From JAUIAI01 sp041396685 (GTDB lineage: Bacteria > Pseudomonadota > Gammaproteobacteria > Burkholderiales > Burkholderiaceae_E): a stretch of 64,000 bases of DNA. Under the pieces are notes generated by a model. It searched no databases. It saw nothing but the letters and a program-made list of their open reading frames with translations, and was not told where the DNA came from. Where the stretch lies: NCBI GenBank assembly GCA_041396685.1, contig JAWKYD010000010.1, positions 124,001 to 188,000 on the forward strand. The letters are read 5' to 3'. Shown here in pieces: positions 35,167 to 44,686 of this stretch. Both the position numbers and the translations under genes were made by a program. Each line of letters opens with the position of its first letter. Positions within the stretch are counted from its first letter, which is position 1.

Positions 35167-36795
35167 ATGCCTGCCGCCCGCTATACCACCCTCGTCATCT
35201 GCGTGATCGCAGCGATCGTGCTGACCTTTTGCTGGCAGCTCGGATACTTCTCGGGCTGGTGGGCCGCGATCGCGGCTTTGCTGTCGGTGGTGGGCTTCTA
35301 CGATATGGCGCAAGACCGCCACTCGGTGCTGCGCAATTACCCGGTCATTGGTCACCTGCGCTACATCTTCGAATTCATTCGGCCGGAGATGCGCCAGTAT
35401 TTCTTTGAATCCGACACCGATTCGATCCCATTCTCGCGTCATCAGCGCGCCATCGTCTATCAGCGGGCCAAGCGTCAACTCGACAAGCGCCCGTTCGGGA
35501 CCCACTTCGATGTCTACGGCGAGGGCTACGAGTGGCTGAACCACTCGATGACGCCCGCGGCGCTGGGCAGCCACGATTTTCGCGTGGTGATCGGTGGCGA
35601 GCCGCAGCAGGGCGAGAACACGCACGATTGCACTCAGCCCTACGACGCCTCGATCTTCAATATCTCGGCCATGAGCTTCGGCTCGCTGTCGGCCAACGCC
35701 ATCGAGGCCCTGAACATGGGCGCCAAGCGTGGTGGTTTCGCGCACGACACCGGCGAGGGCTCGATCTCACGCTATCACCGCAAGCATGGCGGCGACCTGA
35801 TCTGGGAGATCGGCAGCGGTTACTTCGGTTGCCGCAACGACGACGGCACGTTCAACGAAGAGCGTTATATCAAGCACGCCAACGAGCCGCAGGTCAAGAT
35901 GATCGAGATCAAGCTCTCGCAAGGCGCCAAGCCCGGCCACGGCGGCATGTTGCCGGGGCCCAAGGTGACCCCCGAGATCGCCGAGGCGCGGGGCGTGCCG
36001 CCCTGGCGTGACGTGATCTCGCCGGCCAGCCATTCGGCGTTTCGCACGCCCATCGAACTGCTGCGCTGGCTCGACCGGCTGCGCGGCCTGTCCGGTGGCA
36101 AGCCGGTCGGCTTCAAGTTCGCGATGGGCCATCCCTGGGAGTGGTTCGCGATCTGCAAGGCGATGATCCAGACCGGCATCACGCCCGACTTCATCGTCGT
36201 CGACGGCAAGGAAGGCGGCACCGGCGCGGCGCCGGTCGAATTCCTCGACCGGATCGGCACGCCGATGCGGGATGCGCTGGTGCTGGTGCACAACTCGCTG
36301 GTCGGTATCAACCTGCGCCATCGGGTGCGCATCGGCGTGGCAGGCAAGGTGGTGTCCGCCTTCGATATCGCGCGCGTGATGGCGCTCGGCGCCGACTGGT
36401 GCAACAGCGGGCGGGCGTTCATGTTCGCGGTCGGCTGCATCCAGGCCCAGTCCTGTCACACCGGCAAGTGCCCGACGGGGGTCGCCACCCAGGACCAGGC
36501 CCGCCAGAAGGCGCTGGTCGTGCCCGACAAGGCGGAGCGTGTCTACCATTTCCACGAAAACACGCTCAAGGCACTCGCCGAGCTGGTTGCCGCCGCCGGC
36601 TGCACCCATCCCGAGCAACTCGAACCTCATCACATCGTCAGCCGGATCTCACAAAACCGTGTGCAGACACTGGCCACGCTCTACCCGCAACTGAAGCCGG
36701 GCGAATTACTCGACGCCGATCTCGAGCCGGCCGTCTTCAAGCGTTTCTGGTCGATGGCTTCGGCGCATACCTTCGAGCCCCAGCACGGTTTCTGA
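35167..36795 (+). CDS. FMN-binding glutamate synthase family membrane protein
   Basis: A 542-residue protein related to the FMN/ferredoxin-like domain of glutamate synthase but without glutaminase or GOGAT-specific N-terminal domains. Two hydrophobic helices at the N terminus (VICVIAAIVLTFCWQLG and WWAAIAALLSVVGFY) anchor it. Core motifs are NISAMSFGSLSANAIEALNMGA, GTGAAPVEFLDRIG and the 3Fe-4S cysteines in VGCIQAQSCHTGKCPTGVATQ. The enzyme activity of these stand-alone proteins is not established. Start ATG 35167 has GGAG 12 bases upstream; ATG 35128 is an alternative. Confidence 0.9.
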   Translation: MPAARYTTLVICVIAAIVLTFCWQLGYFSGWWAAIAALLSVVGFYDMAQDRHSVLRNYPVIGHLRYIFEFIRPEMRQYFFESDTDSIPFSRHQRAIVYQRAKRQLDKRPFGTHFDVYGEGYEWLNHSMTPAALGSHDFRVVIGGEPQQGENTHDCTQPYDASIFNISAMSFGSLSANAIEALNMGAKRGGFAHDTGEGSISRYHRKHGGDLIWEIGSGYFGCRNDDGTFNEERYIKHANEPQVKMIEIKLSQGAKPGHGGMLPGPKVTPEIAEARGVPPWRDVISPASHSAFRTPIELLRWLDRLRGLSGGKPVGFKFAMGHPWEWFAICKAMIQTGITPDFIVVDGKEGGTGAAPVEFLDRIGTPMRDALVLVHNSLVGINLRHRVRIGVAGKVVSAFDIARVMALGADWCNSGRAFMFAVGCIQAQSCHTGKCPTGVATQDQARQKALVVPDKAERVYHFHENTLKALAELVAAAGCTHPEQLEPHHIVSRISQNRVQTLATLYPQLKPGELLDADLEPAVFKRFWSMASAHTFEPQHGF

Positions 36796-36818
36796 CCGGC
36801 CGGGTCTGACCGGCCGGG
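36791..36818. repeat. 14-bp tandem duplication at a stop codon
   Basis: Two perfect copies of TCTGACCGGCCGGG lie at 36791-36804 and 36805-36818; the first holds the TGA of the glutamate synthase-like gene. Each unit contains CCGGCCGG, which is self-complementary, so together they can fold as a hairpin in the 110-base gap between convergent genes. Confidence 0.75.
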
Positions 36819-36904
36819 CAAACGTGTCGGTTGTCAGTGGTGCAGCCAGGCGCCGGCCGTAGCGACAGGCGCGATCGCGTCGGACCGGCTTGCAGCCGCG
36901 CGCC

Positions 36905-38569
36905 TCAACGCTGCGCGAGCGCTCCGGCGACATAGCTCGCACGCAGCTGCGCGAATGCCCCCGGATCCGTGATCCGGTAGATCGGCAGATCGTGCCCGCG
37001 GCCGCCGTCGATCAGGCCGACGCAGAACAGGCTGTCCTCGCCGTCGGGTTCGAGCGCCTCGATCGCGAGATTGGCGAGAGGCTGGTCCATCGGCACGAGA
37101 AACGCGCCGACCTGCGTGTGCAGCAGGCGCGACTCGATCGCGAGTCGCACCCGGCGCCGGTACACACCCTCGACGGCCCGGCTCTCCTGCCAGGTGTCGA
37201 GCACGCGCTGGTGACCGGCCGTGACCTTGACGGCCGCCTGCAGACGATGGACCCGGATGCCCAGTGCCTCCAGCGCATCGACCGCGCTGCCCTGGTCGGC
37301 GCCGAGCAGGTAGGCGAGCGGACGCTGGCGCACGCTTGCCGGGCGGCGCTGCTCGCGGCCGGTATAGGCGACGCTGAGTGTGCGCACCTCGCCACTGACC
37401 GAATCGACGAAGCGATGCTCGCGAAGCGCCGGTTGTAGTTCCTGCACGCCGACGAACACCGGATCCTCGTCGTCGGCCCTTGCGCCGCGCGCGATCGTTT
37501 CGGCACGAATCTCGGCCAGCGTGGTGGTGATCTGCTCGGTGTTTTCGGCGACCGTGGCGATCAGGCTGCGCATCACCGTCCATTGCGCGAAGGTGCGTCG
37601 CGCCAGGTCGCGTGGGCCCAGGCCGATGCCTCGGCTCTCCAGCAACACCGAGGCCTGGTTCAGCAGGCCGTGATAATTGCGACCGATGCGTGCGTCGGCA
37701 CCGCCCAGAACGAGATGGGGCGCCATTCCGGCCAGGGTGGGACGGGTGATCGTGTATTCGTCGATGCTCAGGCCGGCCGCCCGCGCGTCGGACCGTGCCT
37801 GCCCGATCAACAAGTCGCGCGTGAGGTCGCGCAGCCTGGCCGGCACGTTCAGGTTCTCGGGCCCGAGGATCATCAGATCGGCCATTTCCTGGACGCCGAA
37901 GGGCTGAAGCACCGGGCGTTCCGGGCGGTACTCGTGCGCATCGATGGTCAGGACCGGCGCATAAGCGAGATTCAGGTGGCGCAGCAGCCGTGATTCCGTC
38001 AGTACCTGCCGCATGCTGTCGCGGTTCAGATCGAGGCCATTGCTCGTGTAGCGGCTGTCCCGGTCGGCGCCGTCGGGATTGGCGCGAGGCACGATCACGA
38101 CATTGACGGCGTCGATCAGACCGCTGCTCGGACCCGCCAGATCGGCGGCCAGAGCCAGCGCACCCTCGCACGATGCCGGTTCGTTGCCGTGCTGCTGGGC
38201 ATGTACCCAGACCGTCGGCCGGCCGCTGGCAAGCAGCGAATCGGGATCGGGGCCGGCGCCGCGGGTAAACACCAGCACCGGGATCTCATGGCCCATCGGC
38301 GAGCGTCCGGCGTGTAGCAGATACACGTGCGGCGCCTGGGCGACCTGCTCGACGAAGCGCATCAGCTCGGCCTGATCGGTCCTGCCGTCGCCACTCGTGA
38401 GCGCCGGGGTCTCGAGACCGACCGGCGGCGCCGAGCGAAGCGTGCTCTGGGCGGGGCCACGATCGGTCGGCGTGGTCGCCAGGCAGACGGGCACGAAGCT
38501 TGCGGCTGCCGACCACACGAGCGCACGCGTGAGAGCCAACGCGGCGTTGCGAGATCGCATTGGCGACAT
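36905..38569 (-). CDS. M14 family zinc carboxypeptidase
   Basis: A 554-residue exported M14 metallopeptidase. ATG 38569 with CGGAG upstream starts a signal peptide (core ALTRALVWSAAASFVPVCLA). Zinc ligands lie in HAQQHGNEPASCEGAL (HxxE), and the third His in VLTIDAHEYRPE; substrate-binding VIVPRANPDGADRDSR and GLDLNRD follow. The catalytic Glu should lie in the NYHGLLNQASVLLESRG region. The C-terminal ~200 residues do not resemble a peptidase and may bind cell wall. Likely periplasmic peptide or murein trimming. Confidence 0.87.
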   Translation of the reverse strand: MSPMRSRNAALALTRALVWSAAASFVPVCLATTPTDRGPAQSTLRSAPPVGLETPALTSGDGRTDQAELMRFVEQVAQAPHVYLLHAGRSPMGHEIPVLVFTRGAGPDPDSLLASGRPTVWVHAQQHGNEPASCEGALALAADLAGPSSGLIDAVNVVIVPRANPDGADRDSRYTSNGLDLNRDSMRQVLTESRLLRHLNLAYAPVLTIDAHEYRPERPVLQPFGVQEMADLMILGPENLNVPARLRDLTRDLLIGQARSDARAAGLSIDEYTITRPTLAGMAPHLVLGGADARIGRNYHGLLNQASVLLESRGIGLGPRDLARRTFAQWTVMRSLIATVAENTEQITTTLAEIRAETIARGARADDEDPVFVGVQELQPALREHRFVDSVSGEVRTLSVAYTGREQRRPASVRQRPLAYLLGADQGSAVDALEALGIRVHRLQAAVKVTAGHQRVLDTWQESRAVEGVYRRRVRLAIESRLLHTQVGAFLVPMDQPLANLAIEALEPDGEDSLFCVGLIDGGRGHDLPIYRITDPGAFAQLRASYVAGALAQR

Positions 38570-38724
38570 GCGGCTCCGATGGGTTGCGGACAGCGGGTTC
38601 GACTGGTGGCGTGACGTCATCTTCGAAACAGGCTTGCGCGACGGGCCATCGTGGGTTCGGACTTGCCTCGAAAGCGGAGCCCCCGGCAAACTGGACGCCG
38701 GACGGTCAGGGGCGGGTCAGAGCG

Positions 38725-39009
38725 ATGGCGGATGAAAAAAAGACAAAGCGGGGCTCGGTGCGGACGGGGCGCGGTTTTCTCGTGGCCATGGTGTCGACCA
38801 TGGCCATCGGGATGATCGTGCTGTCGCAGGCATTGTCGTTCGGCCGTTGGAACGAGTTCCAGACAGTAGCCGCGAATTTCAACATTCACGCCATATTGCT
38901 GGGCCTCTGCGGCATCGGATTGCTGATGACCGGCATCATGGCGGCGGTTTTCGATGTCCGGCTACGGCGGCTTGAAAGCGCCCACCTGAACCAGTCGAGG
39001 GGCCGCTGA
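38725..39009 (+). CDS. Small two-TM membrane protein
   Basis: A 94-residue protein with a basic N terminus (DEKKTKRGSVRTGRG), two transmembrane helices (FLVAMVSTMAIGMIVLSQAL and ILLGLCGIGLLMTGIMAAVF) and a polar tail (RLRRLESAHLNQSRGR). ATG 38725 was chosen because the frame upstream overlaps the divergent carboxypeptidase start. It lies 81 bases before purB. No family recognised. Confidence 0.6.
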   Translation: MADEKKTKRGSVRTGRGFLVAMVSTMAIGMIVLSQALSFGRWNEFQTVAANFNIHAILLGLCGIGLLMTGIMAAVFDVRLRRLESAHLNQSRGR

Positions 39010-39090
39010 GCGACGTCCGTTGCCAAGCCCGGCCGCGGTAAAATCTGCGGTCCGGCCGTGTTTGCGGTCGTCATTTCTACCGATCCGCAC

Positions 39091-40455
39091 ATGTCCCACG
39101 CGCTTTTCGCACTCAGCCCGCTCGATGGCCGATACGCCGGCCAGGTTCAAGCCCTGGCACCGATCTTCTCGGAGGCGGGCTTCATGCGCCGGCGCCTGCA
39201 GGTGGAGATCGCCTGGCTGATTGCGCTCGCCGACGCAGGCTTTGCGGAGATCGGCCCGTTCGGTGCGGCCGCCCGGCAAAGACTCGAGGCAATGGTGGAC
39301 GGCTTCGATGAACATGCGGCTCGGCGAATCAAGGAGATCGAGCGCGAGCTCAATCATGATGTGAAATCGGTCGAGGTCTACATTCGGGAGCAGGTTGCCG
39401 GGATGCCCGAACTCGCCGCTGCGACCGAGTTCATCCACTTCGCCTGCACCTCCGAGGATATCAACAATTGCTCACACGCCCTGATGCTGCGTCAGGCACG
39501 TGACGAGGTCCTCATGCCGGCGCTGCATTCGATCGTCGGACGGCTGCGCGATCTGGCCCATGCCGAGGCCGGTACGCCGATGCTCAGCCGCACCCACGGC
39601 CAGACCGCCTCGCCGACCACCGTCGGCAAAGAGATCGCCAATGTGGTGGCGCGCCTGATGCGCGCGATCGAACGCCTGGCCGCCGTACCCATCCTCGCCA
39701 AGCTCAATGGTGCGGTCGGCAACTTCAATGCGCATCTGGCCGCCTACCCGGAGCACGACTGGGAACGGTTTTCGCGTCACGTGGTCGAGTCGCTGGGACT
39801 GGTCTTCAATCCGTACACCATCCAGATCGAGCCGCACGACTACATGGCCGAGTATTTCGACGCCTTGGCGCGCATCAACACGGTTCTGCTCGATCTCGAC
39901 CGCGATGTCTGGGGCTACATCTCGCTCGGTTATTTCAAGCAGCGCCTGAAGGCCGGTGAGGTCGGGTCGTCGACCATGCCGCACAAGGTCAACCCGATCG
40001 ACTTCGAGAATTCCGAGGGCAATCTCGGTCTGGCCAATGCGCTGTTGCGTCATCTGGCCGACAAGCTTCCGATCTCGCGCTGGCAGCGCGACCTGACCGA
40101 TTCCACGGTGCTGCGAAACGTCGGTGTTGCGCTCGGTTATGCGCTGCTCGGCTACTCGGCCTGCCTGCGTGGCCTGGGCAAGATCGAAGTCAACCCCGGC
40201 CGTTTGCAGGCCGATCTCGATGCCGCCTGGGAGGTGCTCGCCGAGCCGGTGCAGACCGTCATGCGCCGCTATGGCCTGGCCGAGCCCTACGATCGCCTGA
40301 AGGCCTTCACGCGCGGGCGCGCGATCACTCGCGATGAGCTGCGCGCGTTCATCGACAGCCTGCACGAATTGCCGGCGGCCGAACGCGAGCGTTTGAAGTC
40401 GATGACGCCGGCCGGTTATACCGGCCTCGCCGAAGATCTGGCCCGCCGGATCTGA
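39091..40455 (+). CDS. purB: Adenylosuccinate lyase
   Basis: A 454-residue purine-synthesis lyase that splits SAICAR and adenylosuccinate to release fumarate. MSHALFALSPLDGRYAGQV, TSEDINNCSHALM, SRTHGQTASPTTVGKE (catalytic His) and the signature GSSTMPHKVNPIDFEN (flexible loop with the catalytic Ser) are all intact. It is the fumarase/aspartase-fold homotetramer. Followed 14 bases later by the acyl-CoA carboxylase gene. Confidence 0.97.
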   Translation: MSHALFALSPLDGRYAGQVQALAPIFSEAGFMRRRLQVEIAWLIALADAGFAEIGPFGAAARQRLEAMVDGFDEHAARRIKEIERELNHDVKSVEVYIREQVAGMPELAAATEFIHFACTSEDINNCSHALMLRQARDEVLMPALHSIVGRLRDLAHAEAGTPMLSRTHGQTASPTTVGKEIANVVARLMRAIERLAAVPILAKLNGAVGNFNAHLAAYPEHDWERFSRHVVESLGLVFNPYTIQIEPHDYMAEYFDALARINTVLLDLDRDVWGYISLGYFKQRLKAGEVGSSTMPHKVNPIDFENSEGNLGLANALLRHLADKLPISRWQRDLTDSTVLRNVGVALGYALLGYSACLRGLGKIEVNPGRLQADLDAAWEVLAEPVQTVMRRYGLAEPYDRLKAFTRGRAITRDELRAFIDSLHELPAAERERLKSMTPAGYTGLAEDLARRI

Positions 40456-40469
40456 GCGGCCGTACTGCC

Positions 40470-43400
40470 ATGATCGAAGGACCTCTGCTGGTCGCCAATC
40501 GCGGCGAGATCGCCATTCGCATATTGCGGTCCGCCACCGACCTCGGTCTGCAGACGGTGGCGGTGGCATCGTCGGACGATGCCGCCAGCCCGCACCTCGA
40601 TTTCGCGAATCGGCGCGTGATCCTGCCCGGGCGCGGCGTGGCCGGCTATCTCGATGGCGATGCCCTGGTGGCCGCCGCTCGTGACAGCGGCGCGCGCGCG
40701 ATTCATCCCGGTTACGGATTCGTCGCCGAGAACGAGGCCTTCGCCGCGCGCTGCGCGGCGGCCGGTCTGGTGTTCGTCGGACCCGATGCCGAGACGCTCG
40801 GTCTGTTCGGCGACAAGGGCAGGGCACGGGCGCTGGCGGCCCGCGTCGGTGTCCCGACGCTGCCCGGAACACAGGCGGCCACTTCGCTGGAGCAGGCACG
40901 CGAGTTCATGGCTTCGCTGGGCGGGCACGGTGCCGTCATGGTCAAGGCGCTGGCCGGTGGTGGGGGGCGCGGCATGCGTGTCGCGCGCGACCCCGACGAA
41001 CTGGCGACGGCGTTCGCCAGCTGCGCGGCCGAAGCCAGTCAGGCATTCGGATGCGGCGATCTGTTCGTGGAGCGCTTTCTGCCCGCGGCGCGCCATCTCG
41101 AGGTCCAGATCGCCGGCGACGGGTCCGCGGTCACGCACCTCTGGGAGCGCGATTGCTCGTTGCAGCGGCGTCGTCAGAAGCTGGTCGAGTTCGCACCGGC
41201 GCCCTGGCTGGCGCCCGAGCGGCGCGAAGCGCTGCATTCGGCCGCGCTGATGCTGGCCGGCAGCGCCGGCTATCGCAACCTGGGCACGATCGAGTTCCTG
41301 CTCGGTGGCGACGGTGAGTCGTTCTTCATCGAGGCCAATCCGCGCCTGCAGGTCGAGCACACGGTCACGGAAGCGGTCACCGGCCTCGATCTGGTCGCGC
41401 TGCAACTGCGGCTGGCCGGTGGCGCGAGTCTGTCCGAGCTCGGTCTGCGCAGCCCGCCGCCGGTACGCGGCATGGCGGTGCAGATGCGGATCAATGCCGA
41501 GATCCTGGCCGCCGACGGCAGCGTACGGCCCAGCGGCGGCGAGATCAGGGAATATGCTCCGGCCGGCGGGCCGGGCGTGCGTGTCGATGCCTGCGTGCGC
41601 ACCGGTTGGCGACCGCACCCGGCCTTCGACACCTTGCTGGCCAAGCTGATCGTGCAGGTCGATCAGCCGCGTCCCGACCAGCTGTTCGCGCGGGCGAGAC
41701 GTGCACTCGCGGAGTTTCGTCTGCTCGGCCCGGCCACCAACATCGGCTTCCTGCGCGTCTTGCTCGACGAGCGCGATCTTCACGACGGCTTGCTCGACAC
41801 TGGTTTCGTCGAGACGCGGCTGGCCGATCTGCTAGCGCGCGCGGCCACGGCCGCCGCCGATGGCGACGGCATGCACGCCGCGCCAGGCGCGGGGGCCAGC
41901 GGCGGGCCCGGTGCGAGCATCGATCGCACTGACCCGCTGGCCGTCATCGCCTATGGGCACGAAGCGCACGCGGCGGCCGGGCGCCGAGCCGCCGATCCCC
42001 TGTCGCACGACCCGAACACCGTGGCCGCGCCGCTGCAAGGCACGGTGGTGTCGATCGAGGTCGCGGCGGGTCAGCTCGTGCCCGCCGGCGCAACCCTGGC
42101 GATCGTCGAATCGATGAAGATGGAACACCTGGTCTGTGCCGAGCGCGGCGGACGGATTCAGTCGGTGCTGGCAGAGGCCGGCGATACGCTCTGGGAAGGC
42201 CAGCCGATGTTGGTTCTCGAGCCGGCGGACACCGGTCTGGTGCACGAATCGAGCGCCGACCCGGCCTCGCTGGACACGATCCGGCCCGATCTCGCCGAGG
42301 TTCTCGCGCGCCGCGCCCTGACCGAGGACGCCAGCCGGCCCGAGTCCGTCGCGCGGCGCCGCGGCACCGGTCAGCGCACCGCACGCGAGAATGTCGCCGA
42401 TCTCGTCGATGCCGGCACGTTCATCGAATACGGTCCGCTGGTCGTGGCCGCCCAGCGTCGCCGGCGCGAGATCGACGATCTGGTTCGCCGAACCCCGGCC
42501 GACGGCCTGATCACCGGCGTTGGCCGTGTCAACGGCGATCTCTTCGACGACCCGGCGGCGCGGGTGGCGGTGATGGCCTACGACTACACCGTCCTGGCCG
42601 GTACCCAGGGCGTGCACAACCACTGGAAGACCGACCGCATCCTCGATGTCGCCGAACGTGGCCGGCTGCCGCTCGTGCTGTTCGGCGAGGGCGGCGGCGG
42701 CCGGCCAGGGGACATCGACTACGGCGGGTTCGTCGGCCAGAACACCTTCTGGCATTTTGGTCGCCTGTCCGGTCTGGTGCCGATGGTGGGCATCGTCTCG
42801 GGCCGGTGCTTCGCGGGCAACGCCGCGCTGATGGGCGCCTGCGACGTCATCATCGCCACCGCGAACACCAACATCGGCATGGGCGGCCCGGCGATGATCG
42901 AAGGCGGCGGCCTGGGCGTGTTCGCACCCGAGGACATCGGCCCCCTGCGCGATCAGTTCGCCAACGGGGTAGTCGATGTCGCCGTGGCCGACGAGGCCGA
43001 GGCGGTCTCGGTCGCGCGCCGTTACCTGGGATACTTCCAGGGCCGGCTGGCGCTCTGGCAGGCGCCCGATCAGCGCCGCATGCGCCAGATCGTGCCCGAG
43101 AACCGGCTGCGGGTCTATGCGGTGCGCGACGTGATCGAGACGCTCGCGGATCAGGACACGGTGCTCGAGTTGCGCGCCGGCTTCGGACGCACGATGGTCA
43201 CCGCCTTCGCGCGACTGGAGGGCAGGCCGATCGGTATCGTCGCCAACGATCCCGGCCACCTGGGCGGAGCGATCGACAGTGACGGCGCCGACAAGGCCGT
43301 GCGCTTCATGCAGCTCTGCGATGCATTCGACATCCCGCTGGTATTCCTCTGCGACACGCCAGGCATCATGGTCGGGCCCGAGGCCGAACGGACGGCGCTC

Positions 43401-43829
43401 GTGCGCCACGCGGCGCGCATGTTCGTGACCGGCAACAATCTGTCGGTACCCACGTTCACCGTGGTGTTGCGCAAGGCCTATGGTCTGGGTGCGATCGCGA
43501 TGGCCGGCGGCAACTTCGATGCGCCGTATTTCACGGTGTCTTGGCCGACCGGTGAGTTCGGCCCCATGGGGCTCGAAGGACAGGTCAAGCTCGGCTTTCG
43601 CAAGGAACTCGAAGCGATCGCCGATCCCCAGGCGCGCCGGCAGGCCTTCGATCGCATGGTGGCCGCGGCCTACCAGGACGGCAAGGCGCTCGAGCGTTCG
43701 ACCACTTTCGCGGTCGACGATACGATCGATCCGGCACAGACGCGCGACTGGCTGCTCGGCTTGCTGGCGGCGATCCGTCCGCCAGCCCCGCGCGATGGCA
43801 AGAAGCATCCCTATGTCGACGCCTGGTAG
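40470..43829 (+). CDS. Single-chain acyl-CoA carboxylase (BC-BCCP-CT)
   Basis: A 1119-residue fusion of all three carboxylase activities. Biotin carboxylase spans about 1-450 (VANRGEIAIRI, ATP-grasp loop GGGGRGMRV near 162, EANPRLQVEHTVTE near 287). A Gly/Ala linker leads to the biotin domain, with the acceptor Lys550 in ESMKMEH. The carboxyltransferase fills about 600-1119 (GTGQRTARENVADLVD, FGEGGGGRPGD, the second lobe with DTPGIMVGPEAE and GAIAMAGGNF). This order matches long-chain acyl-CoA carboxylases rather than two-subunit acetyl/propionyl enzymes. The exact acyl-CoA is not determined. Confidence 0.93.
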   Translation: MIEGPLLVANRGEIAIRILRSATDLGLQTVAVASSDDAASPHLDFANRRVILPGRGVAGYLDGDALVAAARDSGARAIHPGYGFVAENEAFAARCAAAGLVFVGPDAETLGLFGDKGRARALAARVGVPTLPGTQAATSLEQAREFMASLGGHGAVMVKALAGGGGRGMRVARDPDELATAFASCAAEASQAFGCGDLFVERFLPAARHLEVQIAGDGSAVTHLWERDCSLQRRRQKLVEFAPAPWLAPERREALHSAALMLAGSAGYRNLGTIEFLLGGDGESFFIEANPRLQVEHTVTEAVTGLDLVALQLRLAGGASLSELGLRSPPPVRGMAVQMRINAEILAADGSVRPSGGEIREYAPAGGPGVRVDACVRTGWRPHPAFDTLLAKLIVQVDQPRPDQLFARARRALAEFRLLGPATNIGFLRVLLDERDLHDGLLDTGFVETRLADLLARAATAAADGDGMHAAPGAGASGGPGASIDRTDPLAVIAYGHEAHAAAGRRAADPLSHDPNTVAAPLQGTVVSIEVAAGQLVPAGATLAIVESMKMEHLVCAERGGRIQSVLAEAGDTLWEGQPMLVLEPADTGLVHESSADPASLDTIRPDLAEVLARRALTEDASRPESVARRRGTGQRTARENVADLVDAGTFIEYGPLVVAAQRRRREIDDLVRRTPADGLITGVGRVNGDLFDDPAARVAVMAYDYTVLAGTQGVHNHWKTDRILDVAERGRLPLVLFGEGGGGRPGDIDYGGFVGQNTFWHFGRLSGLVPMVGIVSGRCFAGNAALMGACDVIIATANTNIGMGGPAMIEGGGLGVFAPEDIGPLRDQFANGVVDVAVADEAEAVSVARRYLGYFQGRLALWQAPDQRRMRQIVPENRLRVYAVRDVIETLADQDTVLELRAGFGRTMVTAFARLEGRPIGIVANDPGHLGGAIDSDGADKAVRFMQLCDAFDIPLVFLCDTPGIMVGPEAERTALVRHAARMFVTGNNLSVPTFTVVLRKAYGLGAIAMAGGNFDAPYFTVSWPTGEFGPMGLEGQVKLGFRKELEAIADPQARRQAFDRMVAAAYQDGKALERSTTFAVDDTIDPAQTRDWLLGLLAAIRPPAPRDGKKHPYVDAW

Positions 43830-43990
43830 CGGGATCTGGCGGCTCGAAAAGACAGTGGGCGACATGAGCGGCGATGAGCTTGCTATGCTCGGATTTCCGT
43901 CGCAGCCACAGCCGACAGCCCGTGATTTTCTCTTTCAAGGCTCCGAAACACCGAAAACACGCGTTGCGTCCGCAAGGCGGTTTCCCGCCG

Positions 43991-44686
43991 GTGTTCCCCG
44001 ATTTCACCCAGGCCGTTCGTCGCAGGCTGCTGACCGCGTTCGTGCTCGGGTCGGTCGCCACCCTGGGTGCCTGCCAGAGTGCCTATTACGCGGCGATGGA
44101 GAAGGTCGGCTACGAGAAGCGGGACATTCTCTCCAGCCGCGTCGAGGCCGCGCGCGATTCGCAGGAGCAGGCCAAGCAGGAACTCGTCGACGCGCTCACG
44201 GCGTTCACCGAGACCGTCAATTTCAAGGGTGGCGAGCTCGAGTCCCGTTACAAATCGCTGGCCGGTCACCTTGCCGACAGCGAGGCAGCCGCGGCCGACG
44301 TCCGTGATCGCGTCAAGGCCGTCACCAACGTCGGCGAAGCGCTGTTCTCCGAGTGGACGGAAGAACTCACGCAGTATCGCAGTGCCGAACTCAAGGCGCG
44401 CAGTCGCGATCAGTTGGTCGTCACGCGCCGGCGCTACGACCGCATGGTGGCCGCCATGCAGGGCGCCGAGGCCCGGCTCGAACCGGCGCTGGGCAGTCTG
44501 CGAGATCAGGTGCTGTACCTGAAGCACAACCTCAATGCGCGGGCTTTGGGCAGTTTGCAGGGCGAGGTCGAGCGGGTCGATGCCCAGGTCAAGCGTCTGA
44601 TCGCCGAGATCAACCGGGCAGTGACCGAGGCCGACGGCTTCATTGCCACGCTCGAGCAGCCGCCCGCGGCCGTGCGTGATCAATGA
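43991..44686 (+). CDS. DUF2959 family lipoprotein
   Basis: A 231-residue lipoprotein. From GTG 43991 the signal is RRRLLTAFVLGSVATLGACQS with the lipobox Cys; AAGGCGG lies about 10 bases upstream. The mature part is almost entirely charged alpha-helix (YYAAMEKVGYEKRDIL, KQELVDALTAFTETVNF, then KSLAGHLADSEAAAADVRDRV) and is expected to be a coiled-coil in the periplasm. This is the DUF2959 pattern; its job is unknown. The next gene starts in its stop codon (ATGA at 44683-44686). An upstream ATG at 43874 would give an unlikely long leader. Confidence 0.82.
   Translation: MFPDFTQAVRRRLLTAFVLGSVATLGACQSAYYAAMEKVGYEKRDILSSRVEAARDSQEQAKQELVDALTAFTETVNFKGGELESRYKSLAGHLADSEAAAADVRDRVKAVTNVGEALFSEWTEELTQYRSAELKARSRDQLVVTRRRYDRMVAAMQGAEARLEPALGSLRDQVLYLKHNLNARALGSLQGEVERVDAQVKRLIAEINRAVTEADGFIATLEQPPAAVRDQ

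Noticed and set aside
41832..43865. Open frame of about 680 codons opposite the acyl-CoA carboxylase
   Set aside because: It mirrors the codons of a gene with all catalytic motifs; high GC leaves few stops in the antisense frame. Its product is rich in His/Arg/Asp without domains.
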